Positions 46,924 to 56,196 of a stretch of DNA of 64,000 nt are shown in pieces. A program made the translations under genes and the position numbers. The stretch spans positions 13,879 to 77,878 of the forward strand of contig NZ_JBDSQX010000101.1 in assembly GCF_039929605.1 (NCBI RefSeq), given 5' to 3'. This DNA comes from Pelomonas sp039929605 (GTDB lineage: Bacteria > Pseudomonadota > Gammaproteobacteria > Burkholderiales > Burkholderiaceae_C). Numbering within the stretch: the first letter of the stretch is position 1; every line of letters starts with the position of its first letter. Under the pieces are notes generated by a model. The model was given only the letters and a program-made list of their open reading frames with translations. It was not told the origin of the DNA and did no database searches.

Positions 46924-49149
46924 ATGACCCTGACCCCGGACACCCACTACCGCATCTGCCCGCTGTGCGAGGCCTGTTGCGGGCTGGAGGTGAAGACCGA
47001 AGGCGCCCAGGTCATCAGCATTCGCGGTGCGGCCAACGACGTCTTCAGCCACGGCTACCTCTGCCCCAAGGGCGTGAGCTTGAAGGACCTGCACGAAGAC
47101 ACCGACCGCCTGCGCACGCCGCTCATCAAGCGCGATGGCAAGTTCGTGCCGGCGAGCTGGGACGAAGCCTTTGCCGAGATCGAGAAGCGCCTGCTGCCCA
47201 TCCACCGCGAGCACGGGCCGGACTCGGTAGCGCTGACCATCGGCAACCCGGCCGCGCACAAGGTCAGCCTGCTGGCCTATACGCCCCGGCTTGTTCGTGC
47301 GTTAGGCACGCGCAATGTGTTCAGCGCCTCCACGCTCGACCAGATGCCCAAGCAACTCAGCGCCGGCCTGATGTTCGGCCACTGGCTGAGCATCCCGCTG
47401 CCGGACATCGAGCGCTGCGACTACCTGCTGATCCTGGGCGGCAATCCGATGATCAGCAACGGCAGCCTGTGGACGGTGCCCGACTACAGAGGCAAGGCCA
47501 AGGCCATGCGGGCGCGCGGCGGGCGCATCGTCGTGGTGGACCCTCGCCGCAGCGAGACGGCCGCAGCCGCCGACGAGCACCTGCCCATTCGCCCCGGCGG
47601 TGATGCGCTGCTGCTGCTGGGCATCGCACACACGCTGTTTGACGAAGGCCTCGTCAAGCTGGGTCGACTGGCCGAGCACGTCAACGGCCTCGACGAAGCC
47701 CGCGCCGCCGTCGCGCCCTTCGCGCCCGAGGTCACCGCCGCCGGCTGCGGCATCGCGGCCGAGACGCAGCGCCGCATCGCCCGCGAACTGGCCGCCGCGC
47801 CGCGCGCCGCCGTCTACGGCCGCATCGGCACCTGCACGACGCGCTTCGGCACGGTCAACTCCTGGCTCGTCGACCTCATCAATGTGCTGACCGGCAACCT
47901 CGACCGCGAAGGCGGCGCGATGTTCGCCAAGGCCGCCGCCTTCGCGGCCAACACGCAGGGCAAGGCGGGCAGTGGTAAGGGCATCACGACCGGCCGGCGC
48001 AAGAGCCGCGTGTCCGGCGCGCCTGAGGTCTTCGGTGAGCTGCCCATCACCGTGATGGCCGAGGAGATGGAGACACCCGATACCCCTGAGCAAAAAGGCC
48101 AGGTGAGGGCGCTGATCACCATCGCCAGCAACCCGGTGCTGTCGTCGCCGAACGGCCCCCGCATCGCGCAGGCGCTGGAAGGCCTGGACTTCATGCTCAG
48201 CCTGGACATCTACGTCAACGAGACCAGCCGCCATGCCGACGTCATCCTGCCGGGGCTATCGCCGCTGGAGGACCTGCACTTCGACGTCGCCTTCCCGCAG
48301 CTCAGCCACCGCAACCACGCGCGCTTCTCGGGCCCGGTGTTCGATGCCGAAGCCGGCACGCCGCAGGAGTGGCAGACCATCCTCAAGCTCTGCGCACTGC
48401 TCGAAGGCCGCGGCGTCGATGTGGACGTGGGTCAGCTGGACGATGAGGCCATCGAGTCCGACGTGAAGCGCTTTGCGGGCGACAACACGCCCGCCATCCT
48501 GAGCGCGCTGCAACCCTGGCGCGGGCCCGAGCGGCTGATCGACCTGCAACTGCGCGTCGGCCCCTACGGCGACCAGTTCGGCCGCAAGCCCGACGGCCTC
48601 AACCTGGCCAAGGTCAAGGCCGCGAGCACGGTCGAAGGCGGCGGCATCGACCTCGGCGCGCTCACCACCCGCATCCCCGAAGTGCTCCGCACGCCGAGCG
48701 GCAAGGTGGAACTGGCTCCGCCGGCCATCCTGGCCGACCTGGCCCAGGTGAAGGCTGAACCAGCTCCTGAATTCAGCCTCATCGGCCGCCGCGACACGCG
48801 CTCGGGCAACAGCTGGATGCACAACTTGCCGGTGCTTGCCAAGGGGCCGGAGCGCTGCACGTTGCTGGTCAACCCCGGCGACGCCGATCGTCTGGGCCTG
48901 GCCGAGTTCGCCCAGGTGAAGAGCGCCATGGGCGAATTGATCGCGCGCGTCGAGCGCAGCGCCGACATGAGCCCCGGCGTCGTGAGCCTGCCGCACGGCT
49001 GGGGGCATGACCTGGACGGCGTGTGCCTGAGCGTGGCCCGCGAGCGGCCTGGCGTCAACATGAACGAGCTGCTGGACGACTCGGCGCGTGACCCGCTGAG
49101 CGGCAACGCGGTGCTGAGCGGCGTGGCGGTGGAGATCGCCCCGGCCTGA
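46924..49149 (+). CDS. Molybdopterin (bis-MGD) oxidoreductase with 4Fe-4S cluster, 741 aa
   Basis: The N-terminal cluster motif CPLCEACC...YLCPKG is that of the DMSO-reductase/formate-dehydrogenase superfamily. Cofactor-binding segments follow: YLLILGGNPMISNG, VVVDPRRSETAAAADEHLPIRPGGDALLLLGI, LITIASNPVLSSPN and a C-terminal molydopterin dinucleotide-binding domain ending SGNAVLSGVAVEI. At the usual Mo-ligand position the sequence is STLDQMPKQLS, with no Cys or selenocysteine, so the substrate is not formate or periplasmic nitrate. There is no Tat signal, so it is cytoplasmic. GGAG lies six bases before ATG 46924. No electron-transfer subunit is adjacent. Confidence 0.85.
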   Translation: MTLTPDTHYRICPLCEACCGLEVKTEGAQVISIRGAANDVFSHGYLCPKGVSLKDLHEDTDRLRTPLIKRDGKFVPASWDEAFAEIEKRLLPIHREHGPDSVALTIGNPAAHKVSLLAYTPRLVRALGTRNVFSASTLDQMPKQLSAGLMFGHWLSIPLPDIERCDYLLILGGNPMISNGSLWTVPDYRGKAKAMRARGGRIVVVDPRRSETAAAADEHLPIRPGGDALLLLGIAHTLFDEGLVKLGRLAEHVNGLDEARAAVAPFAPEVTAAGCGIAAETQRRIARELAAAPRAAVYGRIGTCTTRFGTVNSWLVDLINVLTGNLDREGGAMFAKAAAFAANTQGKAGSGKGITTGRRKSRVSGAPEVFGELPITVMAEEMETPDTPEQKGQVRALITIASNPVLSSPNGPRIAQALEGLDFMLSLDIYVNETSRHADVILPGLSPLEDLHFDVAFPQLSHRNHARFSGPVFDAEAGTPQEWQTILKLCALLEGRGVDVDVGQLDDEAIESDVKRFAGDNTPAILSALQPWRGPERLIDLQLRVGPYGDQFGRKPDGLNLAKVKAASTVEGGGIDLGALTTRIPEVLRTPSGKVELAPPAILADLAQVKAEPAPEFSLIGRRDTRSGNSWMHNLPVLAKGPERCTLLVNPGDADRLGLAEFAQVKSAMGELIARVERSADMSPGVVSLPHGWGHDLDGVCLSVARERPGVNMNELLDDSARDPLSGNAVLSGVAVEIAPA

Positions 49150-49266
49150 GCGCACCCTGCAAAGGCGGCGTTATCGCGAAAAACTCACCAAGCACAGTCA
49201 TCCCAGCTGTGCCTAAACTCGGTACTCAGCGGATACGCTCAAACGCGTCCTAATGTGGAGCGATGC

Positions 49267-50592
49267 ATGAGTCCTGAAGTTACCGAGCCGCCGGTTGTCC
49301 TGTTTGTTGACGACGAGCCGTCCATCCTCAGTTCACTGCGGCGGCTGTTTCGACCCCAGGGTTACCGCGTGCTGCTGGCCGACGGCGGCAAGGCCGCACT
49401 GGCGATGTTGGAGACGGAGCGTGTCGATCTCATCGTGTCGGACATGCGCATGCCCGAGATGGACGGCGCCGTGCTGCTGGAAAAGGTGCGGGAACGCTGG
49501 CCGGAGGTCGTGCGCATCCTGTTGACCGGCTATGCCGACATCGGCTCGACGGTTGCTGCCATCAACCGCGGCCAGATCCACCGCTACATCGCCAAGCCCT
49601 GGGACGACCGCGACCTGCTGATGTGCGTGCAGGACGGCCTGGAGCGCCGCCGGCTGGAGCAGGAGAACCGCTCGCTGCTGGCACTGACACGGGTGCAGAA
49701 CGACGAGTTGCAGGCGCTCAACAGCGACCTGGCATCGCGGGTGAAGGCCCGCACCAGTGAGTTGGAGCAGGTCAACGCCATGCTGGAGACCTCGTTCGCG
49801 CAGCTGCACGAGAACTTCCTGCTGTCGATCAACGTGTTCTCGGGCCTCATCGAACTGCGCGGCGGCGGCATGGCGGGCTACTCGCGCGAGGTGGCCGACC
49901 TGGCCCGCCGCACCGCGCGCCGGCTCAAGCTCGGCGCGGCGATGGAGCAGGACATCTACATCGCCGGGTTGCTGCACGAGGTTGGCAAGATCGGCTTCCC
50001 GGACACGATGCTGCGCAAGCCGCTCTCGGCCATGTCCAGCGACGAGCTGGCGCTGTACCGCCGCTACCCGCTCAACGGCGAGGCCGCGCTGCTGCCGCTG
50101 GGCCAGTTGCAGCGCGTCGCGCGCCTGGTCCGCGCCCACCACGAACGCATCGACGGCAAGGGCTACCCGGATGCGCTGAGTGGCGACGAGGTGCCGCTGG
50201 GCGCGCAGGTTCTCAGCGTCGCCTGTGACTACTACGCGGCGCAGGCGGGGCGCTTGTCGTTGAAACGCTATTCGGCGGCCGAGGCGCATTCGCTGGTCAT
50301 TGGCGGCACCGGCGCGCGCTACGAGGCCAGCGTCGTCGAGGCTTTCGAGCTGGCGCTGAAAGACGAGCCCAGCGAGAAGCCGCATGACCGCGCCCTGCAG
50401 GCCCACGAGGTGATGCCCGGCATGGTGCTGTCGCGCGACCTGCTGTCGCCCCAGGGCACGCTGCTGCTGGCGGCGGGCTATGTCTTCGATGCGCGCGTCG
50501 TGCGGCAGCTGCGCGAGTTCTCCGGCCGCGAGGGCGTGAAGCTCAACATCTTCGTGAAGCTGCCTGATATTCATGAAGGGGGTGCGACATGA
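49267..50592 (+). CDS. Response regulator with HD-GYP-type output domain, 441 aa
   Basis: The receiver has VLFVDDEPS and the Asp in LIVSDMRMPEMDG, and the Lys is in RYIAKPWDD. A coiled coil (about 125-185) leads to an HD-GYP-like domain: LLHEVGKIGFPD (His 237, Glu 238), RLVRAHHERIDGKGYPD and QVLSVACDYYAAQ. The canonical HD dyad is HE here, which may weaken metal binding and c-di-GMP hydrolysis. A C-terminal PilZ-like or DUF-type extension follows (HEVMPGMVLSRDLLSPQGTLL). GGAG lies six bases before ATG 49267. It overlaps the next regulator by four bases. Confidence 0.88.
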   Translation: MSPEVTEPPVVLFVDDEPSILSSLRRLFRPQGYRVLLADGGKAALAMLETERVDLIVSDMRMPEMDGAVLLEKVRERWPEVVRILLTGYADIGSTVAAINRGQIHRYIAKPWDDRDLLMCVQDGLERRRLEQENRSLLALTRVQNDELQALNSDLASRVKARTSELEQVNAMLETSFAQLHENFLLSINVFSGLIELRGGGMAGYSREVADLARRTARRLKLGAAMEQDIYIAGLLHEVGKIGFPDTMLRKPLSAMSSDELALYRRYPLNGEAALLPLGQLQRVARLVRAHHERIDGKGYPDALSGDEVPLGAQVLSVACDYYAAQAGRLSLKRYSAAEAHSLVIGGTGARYEASVVEAFELALKDEPSEKPHDRALQAHEVMPGMVLSRDLLSPQGTLLLAAGYVFDARVVRQLREFSGREGVKLNIFVKLPDIHEGGAT

Positions 50593-51152
50593 GCGAACGC
50601 ATCCTGCTCGTGGACGACGAGCCCAGCATCATCAGCGCGCTGCAACGCCTGCTGCGCAACGGGCTGAAGGACACCGCCGGCGAGCGCTACGCGGTGGAGA
50701 CCTTCACCGATGCCACGTTGGCGCTGGCGCGGGCGCGCGAGTGCCAGTTCGCGCTGGCCATCTCCGACCAACGCATGCCCGGCATGACCGGCGTGGAGTT
50801 CCTGAGCCAGCTGCGCCAGGTGCAGCCCGATTGCGGCCGCATCATCCTGTCCGGCTATGCCGACCTCAGCGCGCTGGTGGCGGCCATCAACGAGGCCGAG
50901 ATCTCGCGGTTCATCTCCAAGCCCTGGGCCGACTTCGACCTGCTCAGCGCCGTGCGCCAGGTGCTGCGCATCCGTGAGCTGACGCTGGAGAACCAGCGCC
51001 TGGCTGACCAGGTGCGCCAGCAGACGGGGGTGCTCAGCGCGCAAGAGGCGGAGCTGCGCCGCCTGGAGCGGCTCGAACCCGGCATCACCCACGTCACTTG
51101 GGGCAGCGACGGCTCCTTCATCCTGGAAGACCCGGGCGAGGTGGGCTTGTGA
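50589..51152 (+). CDS. Receiver-only response regulator, 187 aa
   Basis: The receiver (1-125) has ILLVDDEPSI, the Asp in LAISDQRMPGMTG and the Lys in RFISKPWADFD. The sequence is closely related to the receiver of the preceding HD-GYP protein, so the two are probably paralogous. A coiled coil (RELTLENQRLADQVRQQ) and a short tail follow; there is no DNA-binding domain. Start and stop overlap both neighbours (ATGA, GTGA), giving tight translational coupling in a three-gene signalling operon. Confidence 0.88.
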   Translation: MSERILLVDDEPSIISALQRLLRNGLKDTAGERYAVETFTDATLALARARECQFALAISDQRMPGMTGVEFLSQLRQVQPDCGRIILSGYADLSALVAAINEAEISRFISKPWADFDLLSAVRQVLRIRELTLENQRLADQVRQQTGVLSAQEAELRRLERLEPGITHVTWGSDGSFILEDPGEVGL

Positions 51153-53239
51153 GTCCCCCGGTGTTGACGGGCGACTTCCAGCTCGCGCTGCAGGCCGTCA
51201 GCTTGCCCGCGCTGGTGCATGGCGCCGATCACATCCTGTTCGCCAACACCGCCATGGAGCGCCTGCTCGGCTACGACCAGGACGCCCTCCAGCTCATGCC
51301 GCCGCATGGCTGGGCGGCTGAGGAATTCGCCGACGAGCTGAAGCGTTATGGCAAGCGCAGCCTGGCCGAAGAGGGAGAAATGGCGGCCATCGAGATCGAG
51401 GCCCTGACCGGCAGCGGCTCCCGCCGCGTGCTGGAGGTGAAGGCCCAGCGCGTGATGCTGGCCGGCCAACCCTGCGTCGTGTTGACGGGGCAGGACCTCA
51501 GCGACATCCGCTACGTGCAGAACAGCCTGCTCGACGTCGGCCGCGTGTTGCACCAGATCATCGAGAACAACCCGGTGGCCACCTTCGTCATCGACAAGTC
51601 GCACCGCGTCACTCAGTGGAACGCGGCCTGTGCGCAGCTCACCGATCGCGACGCCTCCGAAATGTTGGGGCGGGACGACACCTGGCGGGCCTTCTATGCC
51701 GAGCCGCGGGCCTTGTTGTCCGACCTGATCCTGGACGGTCGTGTGGAGGAGGAACGGGAGCGCGTGTACGGCCGGGACTGCACCCGCTCACCGCATCTGT
51801 CCAATGCCTATGAGGTCGAAGGTTACTTCCCCAACGTCGGCAAAGAGGGCCGCTGGCTGTACTTCACGGCGGCGCCGCTGGTAGACGCCCACGGCGAGGT
51901 CGTCGGTGCCATCGAGACGCTGCAGGACGTTACCCGGCGGCGCCAGGCCGAAGACGAACTGCGCCGCCACCGGACGGAACTCGAGAACATGATTGCCGAC
52001 CGTACGGCCGAGCTGCTCAGCACGCACCATGAGCTGGAAGCCTTTCTCGAGAACGCTTCGGTGGGCATCATCGCCACGGTCAATCAACAGGTGCAGCGCG
52101 GCAACAAGAAGTTCATGGAGATGTTCGAACTGGGAGACGTCTCGCCCCACGGCCTGCCCACGAGCAGTTTGTTCAAGAGCGCCGAGGACTTCGAAGCCCT
52201 GGGCAAGGTCGCCTTCCCGGTGCTGTCGCAGGGCGGGTCGCTGTTGCACGAGATGGAGATGTGCACGCTGGCCGGCAACACGCTGTGGGTGCAGATCATT
52301 GCCTACGTCGCCAACCCGGCGGATATCGACGCCGGCACCTGGTGGCTGCTGCAGGACCGCACCGAGGTGCGGCGCGCGCAGCGCGAGGTCGAGCTGAACT
52401 TCGAGCGCATCAAGCACACCAACAGCCGGCTGGAAGAGGCGCAGAACCAGTTGCTGCAGTCGGAGAAGATGGCCTCCATCGGCCAGCTCGCCGCTGGCGT
52501 GGCGCACGAGATCAACAACCCCATCGGCTTCGTCAGCTCCAACCTGAGCTCGCTGCGCGGCTATGTGGAGCCAGTCTTCAGCCTGCTGGCCATGTTGAAA
52601 AGGCAACCGGCCGACGCACTGCCGGCGGAGGTGCAGGGCGAGCTGGCGCGGCTGAACAAGACAATCGACCTCGACTTCGTGCAGGAAGACCTGCCGCAGT
52701 TGCTGAGCGAAAGCGAGGACGGGCTGTCGCGCGTCAAGAAGATCGTGCAGGACCTGAAGGACTTCTCGCGCGTGGACCATGCCGACTGGCAGGACGCCGA
52801 CCTCAACGCCGGCCTGGACTCGACGCTCAACGTCGTCATGAACGAGGTCAAGTACAAGGCCGAGGTGCGCAAGGACTATGCGGTGCTGCCGCCGGTGCGC
52901 TGCATCGCCGCCCAGCTCAACCAGGTGTTCATGAACCTGATCGTCAACGCGGCCCACGCCATCCCCGAGCGCGGCACGATCACGCTCGCCACACGCGTCG
53001 AGGGCGACTGGGTCTGCGTGGAAGTGGGTGACACCGGCTGCGGCATGAGCGAAGAGGTCAAGCGGCGCATCTTCGAGCCCTTCTACACGACCAAGCCGGT
53101 CGGCCAGGGTACGGGCCTGGGCCTGTCGCTGTCCTTTTCCATCGTCCAGAAGCATGGCGGCCGCATCGAGGTGGAATCCGAGATCGGCGTGGGTACGCGC
53201 TTCAAGGTCTGGATCCCGGTGCGGCAAGCTCAGGCCTGA
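51149..53239 (+). CDS. PAS-domain sensor histidine kinase, 696 aa
   Basis: The start is GTG 51149, overlapping the stop of the upstream regulator (GTGA) with GAGGTG six bases before. Three PAS-like segments (about 5-115, 125-275, 300-420) precede a coiled coil and a HisKA box AAGVAHEINNPIGFVSS (His near 452). The HATPase has NLIVNAAHAIP, VEVGDTGCGM, FEPFYTTKPVGQGTGLGLSLS. It has no membrane helices. It should phosphorylate one or both receivers encoded upstream, setting c-di-GMP turnover through the HD-GYP protein (inference from operon order). Confidence 0.92.
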   Translation: MSPPVLTGDFQLALQAVSLPALVHGADHILFANTAMERLLGYDQDALQLMPPHGWAAEEFADELKRYGKRSLAEEGEMAAIEIEALTGSGSRRVLEVKAQRVMLAGQPCVVLTGQDLSDIRYVQNSLLDVGRVLHQIIENNPVATFVIDKSHRVTQWNAACAQLTDRDASEMLGRDDTWRAFYAEPRALLSDLILDGRVEEERERVYGRDCTRSPHLSNAYEVEGYFPNVGKEGRWLYFTAAPLVDAHGEVVGAIETLQDVTRRRQAEDELRRHRTELENMIADRTAELLSTHHELEAFLENASVGIIATVNQQVQRGNKKFMEMFELGDVSPHGLPTSSLFKSAEDFEALGKVAFPVLSQGGSLLHEMEMCTLAGNTLWVQIIAYVANPADIDAGTWWLLQDRTEVRRAQREVELNFERIKHTNSRLEEAQNQLLQSEKMASIGQLAAGVAHEINNPIGFVSSNLSSLRGYVEPVFSLLAMLKRQPADALPAEVQGELARLNKTIDLDFVQEDLPQLLSESEDGLSRVKKIVQDLKDFSRVDHADWQDADLNAGLDSTLNVVMNEVKYKAEVRKDYAVLPPVRCIAAQLNQVFMNLIVNAAHAIPERGTITLATRVEGDWVCVEVGDTGCGMSEEVKRRIFEPFYTTKPVGQGTGLGLSLSFSIVQKHGGRIEVESEIGVGTRFKVWIPVRQAQA

Positions 53240-53247
53240 GAGGCCGA

Positions 53248-54012
53248 TCACTGCCCCTTGAACAAGCCCTGGAAGGGCCGCGACACGGTCAGCGTGTCGG
53301 GCGAACCGCGCAGGCGCAGCAGCATGCCGCCTTCATCGTCGCGCAGCGCGCTGGCGATCTGCGCACTGGCGACGACGACGCTGCGGTGCACCTGCTGGAA
53401 GCGGGCCGGGTCCAGCTGGGCCAGCAGGTCCTTCAGCGGCGTGCGCAGCAAGGCCTCGCACTGCTTGCCGGCGTCGCTGTAGACGACGCGGGTGTAGCGG
53501 CTGTCGGACTCGCAATAGATGACGTCCTCAACGCGGATCAGCCTGACCTCCTTGCCCACGCCGGCCTGCAGCGTGTCGGGCCAGGCCGGGCGGCGCTGCT
53601 GGGCCGCGAGCTGCGCCAGCAGCTGCTGCAAGGCCTCGGGGGCTGATGCGGGCCGCTGCAAGCCTTGCCGCAGCCGCGCCACCGTCTGCGCCAGGCGGGC
53701 CGGATCCAGCGGCTTGACGAGGTAGTCCACCGCGCCGGCATCGAAAGCCTGCAGCGCATGGTCGCCATGCGCAGTGACGAAGACGACCGGGCAGCGGCCC
53801 GCGATGCGCCGCGCCACGTCGATGCCCGACAGGCCGGGCATGCGGATGTCGAGGAAGCACACGTCGGGCTCGTGGGCCAGCCACTGGTCCCAGGCGTCGG
53901 CGCCGTGCTCGGCGCAGGCGACGATGCGCGCCTCGGGCCAGGCGAGGGCGAGTGCGTCGGCCAGTTGCTCGCGGGGCGCGGGTTCGTCGTCGGCGATCAG
54001 CAGTCGGGTCAT
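53248..54012 (-). CDS. LytTR-family response regulator (second system), 254 aa
   Basis: The receiver has LLIADDEPAPRE, the Asp in VCFLDIRMPGLSG and the Lys in YLVKPLDP. The LytTR domain has VRLIRVEDVIYCESDSRYTRV, LRTPLKDLLAQLDPARFQQVHRS and a C-terminal LTVSRPFQGLFKGQ. It resembles the regulator at 40873 in layout but is a separate lineage. ATG 54012 overlaps the stop of the kinase gene by four bases (ATGA), so kinase and regulator are cotranscribed in that order. It is convergent with the PAS kinase, eight bases apart. Confidence 0.92.
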   Translation of the reverse strand: MTRLLIADDEPAPREQLADALALAWPEARIVACAEHGADAWDQWLAHEPDVCFLDIRMPGLSGIDVARRIAGRCPVVFVTAHGDHALQAFDAGAVDYLVKPLDPARLAQTVARLRQGLQRPASAPEALQQLLAQLAAQQRRPAWPDTLQAGVGKEVRLIRVEDVIYCESDSRYTRVVYSDAGKQCEALLRTPLKDLLAQLDPARFQQVHRSVVVASAQIASALRDDEGGMLLRLRGSPDTLTVSRPFQGLFKGQ

Positions 54013-55154
54013 GGCGTGATGGTGATTTCGGCGCGGGTGCCGCCCTGAACGCGGCGGTGCAGCCAGAACTGAGACCGCCCGCCGAAATGGTGCCGCAAAC
54101 GCTGGCGCAGGTTGGACAGGCCCACGTCGTCCTCGGCGCCCTCGGCAAGGCCCAGGCCGTCGTCTTCCACGCGAAGCCACCAGCCGATGCCTTGCTCGCG
54201 CGCGCCCGTCACCCACAGCCGGCCGCCGCCGATCTTCGGCTCCAGGCCGTGCTCCACGGCGTTTTCCACCAACGTCAGCAGGAGGCCCGGCGGCAGCGGC
54301 TCGGCAAGTAGATCCGGCGCGATGTGGACCTCGCCCTGCACACGGCCGTCCAGCCGGGCGCTGAGGATGGCCAGGTAGTGGCGCACGGCCTGCGCCTCGT
54401 CGGCCAGCGGCACGGAGGCGCGCCCCAGCATTTCGGTGCTGCTGCGCAGAAAACCAGACAGCTCGCGCAGCAACGGGCCGGCACGCTCGTCTCGGCGGTC
54501 CACCCAATGCTGTAGCGTCGCCAGCGTGTTGAAGATGAAGTGCGGATGGATCTGCGCCTGCAGCAACCGCAGGTCGGCCTCGGCAGCGGCAAGCGCAGCG
54601 GCGTCGCGCTCGGCCACCAGTTGCAGGCGGGCGAGCTGATGTTCGCGGCCCACGCGGCCAGCCCGGGCCACGAACTGGACCACCAACCCCGCGCCGATGA
54701 TCAGCGGGACGGATGTGGTGAGCACCGGCTTCAAGGTGGTCTGCCAATCCTGCAGGCCGGTCAGGCCGTGCTGCTGCAGCCAGCCAGCGCTGACGCCAAG
54801 CACCGCGCTGCCCACGAACATGGGCGTCACCTTCCAGGGGTTCGCCCGCTTCGGCTTCAGCCAGACGCCGAGCAGCAAGCAGGTCAGCCCCAGCCACACC
54901 ACGGCCGTGACGCCAAGGGCCTCGCCCCAGCCCTTGCCTTTGTCGAGCAGCCAGGCGACGGCGCCCGCGTAGGTGAGCCACCACCCGGCCCAGGCGCCCA
55001 GGCCTTTGCGGGAATAGAGATAGAGGTCGGCGAGTTCGACACGCTCGCGCAGCAGCGGGTCGTCGCGGCCGAAGCGCTCGTAGTACGGCAGCGCCCAGCG
55101 GTAGTAGCGGCGCTGGAAGCGGTTGCCGTGGGCGAGGGGGTTGGGTGCGTCCAT
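54009..55154 (-). CDS. LytS-type sensor histidine kinase (second system), 381 aa
   Basis: The N-terminal 55 residues are cytoplasmic and carry a 2TM-domain-like motif FQRRYYRWALPYYERFGR. Four membrane helices follow (about 60-180). The kinase core has LLQAQIHPHFIFNTLATLQHW (His near 215), LTLVENAVEHGLEP, VEDDGLGL and VGLSNLRQRL. It is intact, unlike the pseudokinase at 39664. The start is set at 55154, where the family-like N-terminus begins. It is the likely phosphodonor for the regulator it overlaps. Confidence 0.9.
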   Translation of the reverse strand: MDAPNPLAHGNRFQRRYYRWALPYYERFGRDDPLLRERVELADLYLYSRKGLGAWAGWWLTYAGAVAWLLDKGKGWGEALGVTAVVWLGLTCLLLGVWLKPKRANPWKVTPMFVGSAVLGVSAGWLQQHGLTGLQDWQTTLKPVLTTSVPLIIGAGLVVQFVARAGRVGREHQLARLQLVAERDAAALAAAEADLRLLQAQIHPHFIFNTLATLQHWVDRRDERAGPLLRELSGFLRSSTEMLGRASVPLADEAQAVRHYLAILSARLDGRVQGEVHIAPDLLAEPLPPGLLLTLVENAVEHGLEPKIGGGRLWVTGAREQGIGWWLRVEDDGLGLAEGAEDDVGLSNLRQRLRHHFGGRSQFWLHRRVQGGTRAEITITP

Positions 55155-55265
55155 GCACCGCACTCTAGGGGCGGGCCCGAAGGTATGTGGCGCCGGCCGG
55201 CAGATGACGGCCGGGAACGCACGAAACGCAGCCACGCCTGCACGAAGCGCGGTGCGCAGGCTGCG

Positions 55266-55560
55266 CGGATCAATGCGCGGCGATCCAGCTCACGCGCGCC
55301 ACCCGCCCACCGCCGTCACGCGCCAGCCGGTTGAGCTGCGCACCCTCCGCGCGCGCAATGCGCTCGACGATGGCCAGACCCAGACCCAGACCCAGACCCA
55401 GACCCAGACCCAGGCCCAGGCTTGGCTGGCCGCCGCGCGCCGCGTCGCCGCGCTGGAAGGGGCGTTTCAGCTCGTCGACAAGACACGACACGACACGGCG
55501 CGATGCCCGGGCCGCGGACGTGATGGATGCGGTCGCGGCATTTGCCCCAGCGCACTGAAA
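55266..55560 (-). pseudogene. Relic of an EnvZ-type histidine kinase with expanded microsatellites
   Basis: On the minus strand the phrase RPFQRGDAARGG, a run of Gly-Leu pairs, AIVERIARAEGAQLNRLARD and VARVSWI spell the last part of a HATPase domain (F and G2 boxes plus final strands). A VRGPGIAP-like G1 box appears just upstream in a different frame, so there is at least one frameshift. The GLGL run is a CAGACC hexanucleotide array (about 55376-55423), and GACAC repeats lie at about 55484-55500. There is no kinase N-terminus. This explains the gap 55155-55663. Confidence 0.7.
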
Positions 55561-55663
55561 CGAGCCAAGACACCGACGAGGCAAAGAGCGGGCGCGGGGT
55601 CCGCGCCGTTGGTTTTGGCGGCCGGCCGCGCTGGTAAGCGCAGCTGCCGCCTAACTGCAAGAC

Positions 55664-56017
55664 TCAACGAACGACGCGGTCGGTCTCGAGCGCGATGCGG
55701 TCGACGCTGCCGTCCACGTTGCGATACAGGCGCACGCGGCGCAGGCCGTCGGGGCTGATGAGCAACTCGTTGTTCTCGGCACGCCAGGCTTCCAGCACGT
55801 CGGCATCGACGCTGACGCCCAGCCGGCTACCGCCGACGTGGACCTTCAGCATGCGGCCGTCGTCCAGCAGGTACTCGCCCTCGGCCATGCGCAGCATGAA
55901 CCGGGCCGCCGTGGCGGGCACGGTGGGTTCCTGGGCACTCGCGGGCGCGGTGAGCGTCAGGGTTGCGAGCAGAGCGGCCGAGAGGGTGAGCGGGCGCAGA
56001 TTCGTCCAGGTCTTCAT
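55664..56017 (-). CDS. Small secreted protein, 117 aa
   Basis: A clear signal peptide (LRPLTLSAALLATLTLTAPASAQ) ends near residue 29. The mature part of about 88 residues contains AARFMLRMAEGEYLLDDGRMLKVHVGG and ends RIALETDRVVR; it is predicted to be mainly beta-strand and periplasmic or outer-membrane associated. I do not recognise a family. AAGGAG lies ten bases before ATG. No partner gene is evident; a family A repeat lies upstream at 56197-56419. Confidence 0.7.
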   Translation of the reverse strand: MKTWTNLRPLTLSAALLATLTLTAPASAQEPTVPATAARFMLRMAEGEYLLDDGRMLKVHVGGSRLGVSVDADVLEAWRAENNELLISPDGLRRVRLYRNVDGSVDRIALETDRVVR

Positions 56018-56196
56018 GGTGTGGGTACTCCTTAGGTTCCCGAGGCCAGTCGCCTCGGCATAAACCCTAGTGCAAAGCCCATGCCAGCTTTAAAACCAGT
56101 GTTTACCCGCCCGCCCCCCTAACTTGTGCCCCAGTGCTGGGCCGGGCTGCGCCGGCTTGGGGAAAACGCGCCTCAAGGTCGTGTCTTCGGGCCGTG

